DNA from: Canna indica
Taxonomy: Eukaryota; Streptophyta; Magnoliopsida; Zingiberales; Cannaceae
Length of the DNA: 64,000 nt
Assembly (NCBI GenBank): GCA_034359265.1
Contig: CP136893.1
Coordinates: 20,716,001-20,780,000 of the forward strand
Direction of reading: 5' to 3'
The first letter of the stretch is position 1, and the number at the start of each line of letters is the position of its first letter. The notes beneath the pieces were generated by a model. That model made no database searches, had not been told where the DNA came from, and worked only from the letters and a program-made list of their open reading frames with translations. Below, one piece after another: positions 20,392 to 30,419 of this stretch. A program made the position numbers and the translations under genes.

Positions 20392-21365
20392 CACCACAAG
20401 AAAAATAGGCATTATTGACGGAAAAATCCGTCACTAATGCTTGAAAATCCGTCACTGAAGGATATCAGTGACGAAAATTTCCGTGGCTAATGCTTTATTT
20501 GCTCTTTTGTGGCGGATGTGTCTGTTACAAAAATCTGTGAAGGAAAAATTTCTGTCACAAAATTCGTCACTGATGTCAATGAACGAAAATAAATTTTTCG
20601 TCACTAATTATGATATTAATTATAATTTTTATTAATAAAAATATATCAACTATATTATATTATATATTTTTATAATATAATAGTATATAATAATATTATT
20701 ATAATATATTATTATATTATATTATATTATATTATATTATATTAATCAATAATGATATTACGTTATATTATTATTTATTCTTTTATAATATTTTTAATAA
20801 ATTTATAAAAGATAGCATGATAGTAAACTTTTTGATCTCATGAGGTGTCAATTTGTAAAATTTAAGAAAATTAGGAGAGAAAAAATTGATCGATATGGAA
20901 TAAAAAAATTATATTTATAATGATTAAGAATAAGTAAAAAACTATTTTTAACCCATGTGAGACTAAACATGATGAAATTTATTTTACTAATATTTAGTTT
21001 AATTTTGTGTCAGACTTCTATTTATGTCACTCATCTATCACTGTTATGTGGTGGCTCAGTGACGGATCTGTGACAGATATGAAAAAAAAATTTCAGTGAC
21101 GGATTAGTGTCGAAAAATTAGTGACGGAAATGGAATCCGTCACTATTCTATCACTAATGCTATTTATTAAAAATTCTAGGCCAAATTGATCAAAAATTCT
21201 ATGACTGATTTGTGACAGAGTCATCTTGTGTCAGATTTTTCGTCACAAATCCGTCACTGTTTTGGAAAAAAGAAAGTTCATTTCACGTCATGACAAATCC
21301 GTCACAAATCTATCACAGTTTGTGACGGATTTTAGCCGTCACTGATGCTCATTTTTCTTATAGTG
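20392..21365. mobile_element. CACTA-like non-autonomous element, copy 2 (974 bp)
   Basis: Same family as 2127-3105. It has the same ends (CACCACAAGAAAAAT and TTTTTCTTATAGTG), the same TCCGTCAC/GTGACGGA subterminal arrays, and the same AT-only core. Flanking trinucleotides are CAC and CGC, a duplication with one transition. The interrupted 32-bp repeat supports CGC as the original. Compared with copy 1 there are several short indels in the left subterminal region. Confidence 0.85.
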
Positions 21366-21801
21366 CGCATACAGAGCCTGCCGAGGAATTCTTTTTCCTC
21401 GACTTTATTTTTTTTCTTCATATCAACGCCTCTGACATGCGTTGATATATAATATTTTAATATTTTTAAAAAAAAATTGACGTATGTCAGTAGACGTCGA
21501 TATGAACATATCGACGCCTGCTGACGCCTATAAGCAGGCGTCAATATGTCGAACATTTTGACGCCTGTTTGGACGTCGAAATGTCCATTCTGGCTAGCTC
21601 TCGTCATGTTGCACTCGTTTTTGTCGCATTTGCTAGCGTCAATATGTTATTTTGACTCCTGTTGACGTCGAAATATTAGCTTGTTTTGAAGTCAAAAAAT
21701 AGATGATTTGTTGTAGTGTTTGATATTTTTTTTTTTACAAAAAAAGAAGATATTATTAGGCACTCATGCCAACAAAATAACACTCATCATACAATACATA
21801 C

Positions 21802-22164
21802 TCAAGCTCCGAAGGTTAAATAGTAGTCCAAACAACGACCCTTTTCGAACCAAGCTACATTTGTTGTCCAATGGGCAACTTTGTTTATATGTCTATTTAC
21901 AAAACACATCTTTACATGTTCAAATTTTTTTAATAGAATAAGAATATTACTAAAGGGTGATCGAAACTGCCAAGCACAACAGGGAATTGTTGTTGAGAAA
22001 AATTCATAATATTCTTGTAGTCCAACTCCAAAATGATAAAGTCCATGTTCTTGAATACAACAACAGAGAGTGCATGCAAAATGGCAATACCTTTCAAGTA
22101 TAAAGGAGAAGCAGATTGAAAATACATAGAAGATGATTAAAAACACTCGCCTAATTAAGGACAC
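21802..22164 (-). pseudogene. Possible RNase H-like (RVT_3 type) fragment
   Basis: The minus-strand translation ends with VKMCFVNRHINKVAHWTTNVAWF. This resembles the C-terminal motif of the RNase H domains tied to plant non-LTR retrotransposons (hydrophobic strand, Arg/Asn, Ala-His). No other domain is recognisable and the frame start is uncertain. It could be chance. Confidence 0.3.
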
Positions 22165-22277
22165 AATTCAGGGGACACTTTTATTAGCGTTGTCGATTTA
22201 TTAAAACCCTCATTATTTGAGGACGCTTTAAAAAGTATCATTTTCTCAACTACAATTTGTGATGCGTAGCGTCATGA

Positions 22278-22535
22278 TTTTTTTAATTATGGACGTTTTA
22301 TTTTGAGCATCTCAAAAATTAAGGATGTAATTTTTCGTGGCGTCTTAATTTTTTTAATTGGAGACATTTTATTATGAGCGTCTCAAAAATTAAAGACACA
22401 TCTTTCCTTGACATCTCAATTTTTTTAATTAGGAATGCTTTATTACGAGCATTTAAAAAATTAAGGACGCTTTTTTCTATGACATCTCAATTTTTCTAAC
22501 TAGGAACGCTTTATTAAGAGTATCTCAAAAATTAA
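22278..22535. repeat. About 70-bp tandem repeat, 3.6 copies
   Basis: Units begin at about 22278, 22350, 22421 and 22491 with TTTTTTAATTA, and contain TCTCAAAAATTAAGGAC in the middle. Copies are about 80 percent alike. No coding potential. Confidence 0.8.
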
Positions 22536-23804
22536 TTGTTAATATTATTGCTAATGTACAAAATATGATTAATTAATTGATAAAACATGATTAATTAATT
22601 GTTAATGTAAGCAATATAAATTAGTTAGGTTCCTTTAAAAAATCATATATATATATATTATTAATACTATTGTACTAATTAAAAAGATCAAAACATGTAT
22701 AACTCCTCAGGTGAGTGCATGTGATGCAACTATATATATGTATCGTATATTGGAAATATTTTAAATTTAAAGAACTTATCATTTGATTACATGGGATGCA
22801 AAAATAATCTCACATTAGAACCTTCTCAAAAAAAATTTGACTATTTGATTATAAAGATGAATGCATACATATGCATAACTCTAAACACGTGTAAACCTAA
22901 TCTATTTGGTTCAACCTAACTCTAAACACTTATAACGTGTAAACCTAATCTATTTGGTTCAAGTAGGTTGAACCAATGAATACTTTTGACTTTTTGATTT
23001 AATTAAATTGAATCAATCTGATTTGATTTATAAAATTAATCATTTTCAAGTTAGCTCACGAACTTAAGTTGCTTGTGAGTTCAAAGTGAGTTGAGTGCCA
23101 AGGCCTAGCTCGACTCAGACTTTTAGTAAAATATAATTGATCCGAGCTGGGCCTTGGCTCAGTTTAGGCTTGGCTCAACCTCTAGGCGCAACTAAAAAGT
23201 ATTTTCGCTAGAAATCACCGACACCATTAAAAAAAGCGACATGAGTTGCATTGGAGGCGCAACTAAAAAGCGTCTTCATCAAAAATCACCGACACCAGGC
23301 CTTTGCGTCCCAAATATTTTTCGGGACATAATGATCTGAGACGCTTGTATATAGCATCGGTGAGTTAATCAGCGACACAAAAGAGCATCCTTAGCGGAAA
23401 AAAAGACGTCCCATCTGTCCAATTTATTGTAGTTGGACTTGACTAGTACTTTGGGTCCGACCGAACTAGGTCCAGAAGCGCCCACACTCATGAATCAGAA
23501 TGAAGTCAAGCCAAATGGCTTAGCCCGGGGGCTCCACTCGGCCATACAATGATACAAGCCAAAATTTAAAAATGAATAATTATTAAAAGAAATAAACTAA
23601 GTGCAATATAAATAACTATATTCCCAAATTATCTAATTAGTGACAATTCAAGGGTTGTACGTCGTATAAAAGATCATTTACTTTGTTTACATGAATATAC
23701 AACCCCCGAACGGATCTAATATTTTGCAAAATTAAAACTTGACTCGTCAATGCGTACGTGAAACGTATCAACACATCTTGTTTTTTTCTAAATATGTGGA
23801 TGCC
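22536..23804. other. AT-rich stretch without a gene
   Basis: No coding feature. Around 23185-23300 a short segment recurs twice (GGCGCAACTAAAAAG ... ATCACCGACACC), and 23433-23445 ends TATTGTAGTTGG, which may be the worn terminus of a CACTA-type element. Neither can be bounded. Confidence 0.5.
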
Positions 23805-24015
23805 GGTGCAAGTCCACAGTGGACGATTCCGCGCATGTCCAAAGTGAACGATTCTGGCACGAGTCTATCCATTGTGGACGATTTCGGCACGAGTCCATCG
23901 TGGATGATTTGGCCGCGAGTCAAAAGTTGACGATTTAGGCCGAGTCCACTGTGGATAATTTGGTCGTGAGTCAACAGTGGATGATTCCGGCGCGAGTCCT
24001 TAGTGGACGATTCCA
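23805..24015. repeat. Minisatellite, about 26-bp unit, about 8 copies
   Basis: Repeats of a unit like GAGTCCACTGTGGACGATT followed by CSGCRC, 25-30 bases per unit, imperfect. The half-unit TCCACAGTGGA is itself palindromic. Confidence 0.85.
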
Positions 24016-24899
24016 TTAATACTAATTAATTAATATTAAACTAATTTCACTAAATCAACTAAAAATAATTAAACCCTAATCAACTTTAACCAAACTAATT
24101 AACATTAACCAAACTAATAATCTAATTAATAATTAATTTCTAATAATTAACAATAAAAAATTAAAAATAATAATAAGGTTTAATTAAACCCTAATCATCA
24201 ACAGTAGCCGGCAGATGCCGACTATTATTGCATTGGGGCCGATGGTAATCAACCCCAAATCATGGCGTCGGTGTGTAGACTGTAGACGCCGGTGCGGAGA
24301 GGGCGGGGAGATGGAGGGAGATGGGAATATGAGGAGATGCTTATCGGCAGGGAGAGGGACACCGGCGGCGGCAACAGGCAGTGATAGACGACAACCGGCA
24401 GCGACGGACGACGGCAGCAATAGGCGACAACGGCGAGAGCAGAGAAGAAAGAAGAAGAAAGAGGAAAGATCAGGCGCGAACGCAAATGAAAAAGATTTTC
24501 ACCAATGGCTCGCCAGTCGTCGAAAAACCATGGATTCGTAATTTTAATATCACCGACGGTTGGTCCTCTCTAAGCCGTCGGTGAAGAGTGTTTTATTTTC
24601 GCGTTGCGTTTTCGCCATTAATTAATAAGCCACGGTCGCTTCTAGCCATGGCTAATGACTTATTCATATCACCAACAGTTCTCGTGCCCCCACTAAGTCG
24701 TGGCTAATAAATTATTTTATTTCGCGCCTCATGCGCGCCATCAACTATGAGCGACAGCCCTAGGCGGCAGTATGCGAGCCGCGGCTGATTTAGTTACATC
24801 AGCTATGGTCGCTACGGTCGTCGAAAATCCGTGAATGATTCTAACGACCAAGGCGACCGTCGGTGATTCCCGTGGCTGATGTGGTAGATTCTAGTTGTG
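24016..24899 (-). mobile_element. CACTA-like remnant F
   Basis: The right end reads TAGATTCTAGTTGTG, so on minus it begins CACAACTAGAATCTA, matching the terminus of element G at 28457 (CACTACTAGAAT). Subterminal short inverted repeats (CACCGACGG and CCGTCGGTG) occur at 24550-24590 and 24855-24875. 24215-24541 is GC-rich with CGGCRG-type simple repeats, preceded by a TAATTAAC-rich stretch. This is the same order as in G (29390-29910). No intact frame; the left end was not found. Confidence 0.5.
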
Positions 24900-26142
24900 T
24901 TTTAAGAATTCTATACAGTTTTTTCGGGTTGGGTCGGGTCGAGTGAAGACCTTGATTTATCCGATCCGACCCAAAAGGGTAGTTAAATATTTGTTTATGT
25001 GTGATATATTTATTAAATATGGTGTTGGTTTTGTGGTTAGAAGGTTGGTGATAAGGTTTAGAAAGTCTTGAGTCAATTTGTAGTGCAGCCATATCTTTTA
25101 TACATATGTTCACCTTTTTATCAACATTTTTAAGATATATTTTATTTTGTTTTTGTTTTTCTAATGAAAATTCGGATTATTCGGACTAATCGGGTCGGGC
25201 CCTGAAAATTTTTCTGATAGGGTTGGGTACGTGGTGTAGGGGGTGGTTTAATGGGGTTCTGGTTATTCGGATTATTCGGGTCGGATCGGGTTTTGATTTG
25301 ACCCGACCGATGCTCACCCCTACTTTTAAATATGTTTGAACTCATATTTTGACTTAAAAAAATAGTAGATTTCTCAGTTAAAATTGATCGATATCAAATT
25401 AACTTCTTGTAGTGAAATTACTAATTACCTCATGAGTGGAAGAGTACGATTTGGATTCCAAATTTTATAATCATTTCGTTATAGTCTAAATAATGTTTCA
25501 TTGAATAAAATGCATTAAATGTATGACTTTGGCATTCCACAGTTGTGTTCTACTAACACGACATTTTGAAAACAAGCAAAATATATCTTGTGCAATTTTC
25601 TTAAAATTCGTTGACACGTAGCATCATATTTTCAACTTGCTCGAACATTAATGCATATGCATAATACGAAATAGTCAAAAGAAGTGTACGCAATTGACTA
25701 ATTTCTTTCAACATTTAATTGGAGGCTTAATTTTGATATATATGATTGATGTGAGTGGTGAGAAAGATATTCGAGGGAGCCCTACTTGAGGGGCCGCCGC
25801 CCTTCGGCTTTATGTTTAATCCAAACTATTTATAGTGATTTATTTAAAATTATTTAATAGAGTATGGAGTAAGTCTAATAGCGAATAATAGAGAGCATGA
25901 AGTAAATCTCATCACTTACCAAAGGAAGGAGCCCTTATTTAGAAAGAACGGGAAATTATATGTATATAGGCCTTTGTGGGTCTCTTCCTTAGATTTACTG
26001 AATCTAATTTTATCCATATTAAGGTTGCCTCCACATGCGCCTCAATTTATGTAATATCGTTGTGCCGGGTTAACTTGTAATTATTTAAATATTAATTCAA
26101 ATAGTTATTTTTAAATTTTAATAGTGGTATAAATAATGATTT
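24900..26142. other. Intergenic, no gene seen
   Basis: No coding sequence. 25180-25325 is rich in GGGTCGG and CGGATTATTCGGGTC and ends GATGCTCACCCCTAC, which resembles the terminus of hAT-type MITEs (TAGGGGTGAGC). No matching left end or 8-bp duplication was found. Confidence 0.5.
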
Positions 26143-26261
26143 TTTTGTTGCATCAAGTTTAAGAAGGAGAGACCAATCAAGTAGAAATATTATGAGAAAT
26201 TCACGTCAGAAGAGAAAACATGGGGATGCAAATGAGTGCACTGCCAAGTTTACGACAAGAA
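26143..26261. repeat. About 115-bp direct repeat, copy 1
   Basis: GCATCAAGTTTAAGAAGGAG through CTGCCAAGTTTACGACAAG is repeated at 29930-30054 with about ten differences. The copies flank 3.7 kb of TE sequence. Confidence 0.85.
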
Positions 26262-27059
26262 TTTATCGCTAAACAAGTTTACCGAGCGGCATTATCGCTC
26301 AAGTTTACCGAGCGGTATTATCGTTAATCCTCCCCCATCTTGTAATTTATACAGACACGATACGCCTCAAGTAATCTAAAGTACAATTTCTATTACCTCC
26401 ATCTCGATCACATAATGATTTGAGTGTCAGAGTGTCTTTTGTAGGTCTACCTCCCCTGGCCGGAGTCGCACCAGATCGGACCACATAGCTCCGACTTCAG
26501 GTAGAAACATTTGGTGACCATCGTGGTGACCACATACCTCGCAATGGTTGGTACCCGCCGCGCACAGGCAGCAGCGTAGTGGCGACGTCCCACCGCTACT
26601 TGGAGACACTGAAACATGAGGAGTGATGCTCCGGCACCAGCACTAGAAGAATCCCAACATCTAATAAACGACCTCCGGGCAAAGAACCAATAGTTAGCAG
26701 CCAAGGTCGAGATGCTGACGCGGTCCTGGGAACAACACATGGTCGAACACGAATGCCACCACTTATAGTACGAAGAAGACAACCACTCGGAAAGAATGAG
26801 ACCAGTTTTCATCTTTCAGGACGAGGTCTCCAACACACCCTATTAGAGAGGGAATGGAGGTCACCCCTCCTCTTCCCATCAACTCATGACCCTTCGTCGA
26901 GCACATCATGGCAACATATCTTTCACCCCGATTCAGGCTTCCGACCACACTGAAGCCCTACAATGGCATGGATGATCCAACTACGCACCTGACAATGTTC
27001 AGATCCATAATGCTCCTCAACGAAGCAACCAACCCCGTCCTTTGCAGAGCTTTCCCGGC
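26262..27059 (+). pseudogene. Gypsy 5' fragment: LTR end and gag start
   Basis: 26420-26450 (GAGTGTCAGAGTGTCTTTTG) resembles the 3' end of LTRs of plant Ty3/Gypsy elements of the Tat/Athila type, and 26508-26528 could be a degenerate PBS. The frame at about 26908-27059 has the Gypsy gag segment PTTLKPYNGMDDPTTHL and MLLNEATNPVLCRAF. Gag stops abruptly at 27059, where a chromovirus-type LTR starts. A 25-bp repeat of AAGTTTACCGAGCGG lies at 26274-26325. Confidence 0.55.
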
Positions 27060-28456
27060 TGTTACGCCCCAAAATCTAGAGTCACGTGACTAGCCAGAGT
27101 ACACATCCGTACTTCGAAGCATACCCAAACCATGAATACAAATGCGGAAATAAATGATTATCCATGCAGATACCTATGAGTATAAATGAATGACAACTCC
27201 TAACAGTATTTAAAATACCAAAGGTAAACATACTCAATATTGTACAATCCAAAATGAAAACAAATGAAATGCATAACATCCCTAAGACTCGACTACGTAC
27301 GACTAACTTGTCATGATACATGCACCCTGAGCTCGCCACCCCAGCTGCACCACATAGGTACATTAGTACCTCTACTGATCAGCAGCTACAATAAAATACA
27401 ACAACAAACGAGTGTGAGTTCATAAAAAACTCAGTGAGTGGCTCATTCTCAAGCCCTCTCTAAGTCATTAAATTCAATTATACCATAATCCACATAAATC
27501 CAATTGTCATATATATGTTCATAATCAACCAGGTAAATATATGTCAATGTAATCCATATAGAATAGCTTCATACTACCATGATTTAATATTCTAAATAAC
27601 ATGTATCCATATAGTTCATGTGTTGAAAAAAGTTAAATTTATCACAAGCATTTTGTGCGCCTGCACCTAATTTATACACATACAAACAAAAGCATGCATA
27701 AGCACAAGAATAAGAGTCAGACACTAGGACGCGCCTAGTGAGCTTCTCACCCATGGCTCCCAGAGCTAGGAAGGCCCTCTAGCCTCAAGTAACCCAGTGG
27801 TTGGGAAAAACCCTCCCATGCACCAATGTCACTCAGTGTCTGCCGTCGGTGTGGCTCACTGATGTGTTTCCCAACCTATAAACCACCAGCGGACCAGGCC
27901 AGCTATACTCCAGTCTCAAACATAATCACAAAAATTTCCATGACTAAGATAAATGACAACAACATAAATAAACATATGACTTAGTCAAAACCAAATCTCC
28001 TATGATTGCTATAGTCCTTGTCGCCAAATCCGGATATACACATCGCAACCCTAAATATATTCGCCCTACCGCGGGCTATAACCTTTTAGCTGTGTATTCT
28101 CCCATTCTATCCATATATCCAGTATAGGTGAAATCAAGATATATTGAAAGTTATTTACAACAATAGTAAAATTCCTCATGCTCAATATCAGTTTAGCATA
28201 CATTGTAGTTGTCACCAGAAATTAATTCGCATTTTTAAATCATGCAATAAAGTGAAATTAATTATGAAATAATCTAATAATAACAACCATTATTCAACAA
28301 AATACCAAACTGAAATGCACATCAAATTCTATAGTTTATCATGTGCAATCGGGTTTCCACTAAACCGACAACCAAGAATCATAAGGGTCGGCCTATAGTT
28401 CCTTAATACATCTCCACCCTTATGATTTATTTTCTACACCATTTATTCTAGATTTA
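27060..28456 (-). repeat. Chromovirus-type LTR, truncated
   Basis: Starts TGTTACGCCCC at 27060, equivalent to the LTR ends TGTCATGCCCC at 41727 and TGTCACGCCCC at 56847. It also shares the AAGGCCCTCTAG element near 27770. It is cut at 28456 by CACTA element G, so the other LTR end is missing. No coding sequence. Confidence 0.6.
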
Positions 28457-28935
28457 CACTACTAGAATAGTCGTTGTCACCAACGGCTCTTGTCATTGCT
28501 AAACCGTCGATGACGACTATCACGGATGGCGAGAGCCGTTACAACGTGTCGTCGCTTATGTGCGCGTCTCAAATAATTTGTGACCGTGCGGGCCAATTGT
28601 CTTAAGTAATTATCAGCGACAGTCGCAAGAGCTGTCACTGCTTTAAATACATCTGTGACGGCCGAGATGGCTGTTGCTGAGATTTAATTATTAGAAACGG
28701 CTAGGAGTCGTCGTTGATATTATTAGCAACTGTGATATTTGCTGCTGCCTAGGTCATCGATCTAAGCCTCAAACGGAGGCAAAATAGTATTAAATATCAA
28801 AACCAAAGTATATAAACAACTATCAAGTATCTAAGCCTCAAACGGAGGCTATCAAGTATTAAGTATCAAAATATAATCAAAATACAATAAACCAAAATCT
28901 CACGAGTGCGGTGGAGGAGATGGAGTTGACAGCAA

Positions 28936-29367
28936 CTAGGTCAGGAGTGTCGATTGGGTTGAGGAGGATGACTCGGACATCATCTGTATACGAATGTCGG
29001 GGTGAGATGCAATCTGAGTCAGCAGCGTCTGCATATTCTCCATCATCTGCCTCCGCGCATCAATCGTCTGTCTCTACTCCTCCATCGCTCGTCTCAACTC
29101 TTCATACTTATGTCTCTGCTCCTCCACCGCTTGTCTCAACTCTTCATACTTTTGTCTCTGCTCCTCCATCACTTGTCGCTGCTCCTCCAACGACTATACT
29201 TGCTGTGTAAGCTCGAACTCCAAGGCTGTTATCCAGCTCTGGTCCTGTACCCGAGATGTGGAGGGCCACTCACCTACTACGGGAGCGGTCGGTGCCCCAA
29301 GTGATCCTAACACGGCTCGTGCATGGCCACTATCGGCAAAGCCATAAACATGTCTAGCGTGTGTCCA
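28936..29367 (-). pseudogene. CACTA (En/Spm-type) second-ORF C-terminal exon
   Basis: Terminal exon of a plant PTTA/En/Spm-type transposon protein, thought to act as accessory transposition protein rather than the catalytic transposase. After a CAG acceptor at 29368-29370 the frame gives WTHARHVYGFADSGHARAVL, then a Gln/Glu/Arg coiled coil of 14-residue repeats (EEQRQKYEELRQ type, about 29060-29190), and ends SESSSSTQSTLLT at a TAG (28936-28938). One internal TAG lies in the coiled coil at 29074-29076. Upstream exons were not found. Confidence 0.6.
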
Positions 29368-29701
29368 CTGAGAATAATTCCAGACTAATTAACATTTTAA
29401 CTAATTAACATCAATCTAAAATATAGCATTTATTTTAACTAATTAACATAACATTAATCTAAATATTAATCTAAAACATAACATTATTCTAAACCTTAAC
29501 TAATCTAAAAATTAATTAACAAATAATAAACTAATTAAATCCTAACTAATCTAAAAATTAATCTATCTAAATTAATTTTCAAAATTAATCTAAAAATTAA
29601 ACCCTAACTAATATTAACAGATAATAATAATAAAAAACCTACTGCTATAGTGATAGACGCCGAAACCTAGGGTTACCTGATCGGAGAGGGGGAGGGAAGG
29701 G

Positions 29702-29910
29702 TTACTTGATCGACGATGAGGCAGAGGCGGCGGCGATCGGTGATGAGGCATAGGTGGTGGTGAATGGTGAGGCAGAGGCGGCAGCAATCGATGACGATGC
29801 AGAGGCGGCGATGGAGATCGACGGTGAGGTAGAGGCGGCGACGGCGATCGGCAGCGAGGCAGAGGCGACAACGGGCCAGCAAGGCAAAGACGGCGACGGG
29901 CCAGCAAGTT
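29702..29910. repeat. GC-rich imperfect repeat, about 30-bp unit
   Basis: Units like GAGGCAGAGGCGGCGRYGATC repeat about seven times. In the CACTA context it lies near the 5' end of element G. The open frames on minus here (low-complexity Pro/Ser/Ala) are by-products. Confidence 0.7.
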
Positions 29911-29929
29911 TATGAAGATGGCGTCGAGG

Positions 29930-30054
29930 TTTTTTTATAGCATCAAGTTTATGAAGGAGAGCCCAATCATGTAGAAATATTATGAGAAATTCATGTCAGA
30001 AGAGATAACATGGGGGATGCAAATGAGTGCACTGCCAAGTTTATGACAAAGAAG
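29930..30054. repeat. About 115-bp direct repeat, copy 2
   Basis: Second copy of 26143-26261. It runs into GTCAC (30054-30058), the target duplication of Copia H, and would continue at 34848 in the uninterrupted locus. Confidence 0.85.
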
Positions 30055-30058
30055 TCAC

Positions 30059-30393
30059 TAAAGAGATTTGAAGCTGGAGACATTGACAAGAGACAGAGCT
30101 CGCAGAGAAGAGAAATAAAAGGCCTCTTTTATTTTATCAGAAAAATGTATTAAAAATGATATAGCTTCAATGTTCAAAACCCACGTTATTTATGCGCTTA
30201 CAAGAAGAAAGAGAAAGTTACTCAAATGCCCTTCTACTTACCTACACATTACCTACACATTACACAGCTTAGTTTCTTTATTTAACAGTAAAGAAAATAT
30301 ATTGACTATGATAATTTGACAACTATTTAATGAAAGTTAAATAATCAAGTATTTAAGTTAACTAATCAAGTGTTTAAGCTACTATTTCCAATA
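30059..30393 (-). repeat. 3' LTR of Copia H
   Basis: 335 bp, on minus starting TATTGGAAATAG and ending CAAATCTCTTTA. The polypurine tract GAGGGGGAG (30394-30402) precedes it on minus. Confidence 0.85.
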
Positions 30394-30419
30394 CTCCCCC
30401 TCAAGTTAGAGCTGGAGAA

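Larger units (their letters stand above)
19640..21718. mobile_element. CACTA-like element E with nested insertion
   Basis: Begins CACTACAAAACTACG and ends GATTTGTTGTAGTG, with 3-bp duplication TTT at 19637-19639 and 21719-21721. Subterminal repeats of CGACGCC/GGCGTCG in both orientations flank both ends (19690-19780 and 21410-21670), as CACTA elements have. Its body holds a GC-rich island (19780-19950), a pyrimidine-rich tract (19980-20140), and 32-bp repeats (from 20320) into which another CACTA-like element inserted (20392-21365). No transposase frame was seen, so it is non-autonomous. Confidence 0.8.
28457..29929 (-). mobile_element. CACTA element G, 5' end lost
   Basis: The left terminus CACTACTAGAATAG is followed by subterminal repeats such as GTCACCAACGGCTC, TGACGGCC and GAGCCGTT (28470-28740). 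Coding remnant at 28936-29367 reads on minus. A TAATTAAC-rich intron-like stretch lies at 29390-29640 and a GC-rich repeat at 29700-29910. The right terminus was not found; sequence becomes the 115-bp direct repeat at about 29930. Confidence 0.6.

Noticed and set aside
24215..24541. GC-rich open frames around 24184-24584 on both strands as a gene
   Set aside because: Low-complexity Arg/Gly or Ser/Pro translations made by CGGCRG-type repeats. No domain, and the same arrangement occurs in CACTA element G.
25180..25325. hAT-type MITE ending GCTCACCCCTAC
   Set aside because: Only one terminus is plausible; no partner TIR or 8-bp duplication was seen.
29614..29907. Minus-strand frames rich in Pro, Ser, Ala and His at 29614-29907
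   Set aside because: Three overlapping frames all open because of a GC-rich ~30-bp repeat; not a protein signature.
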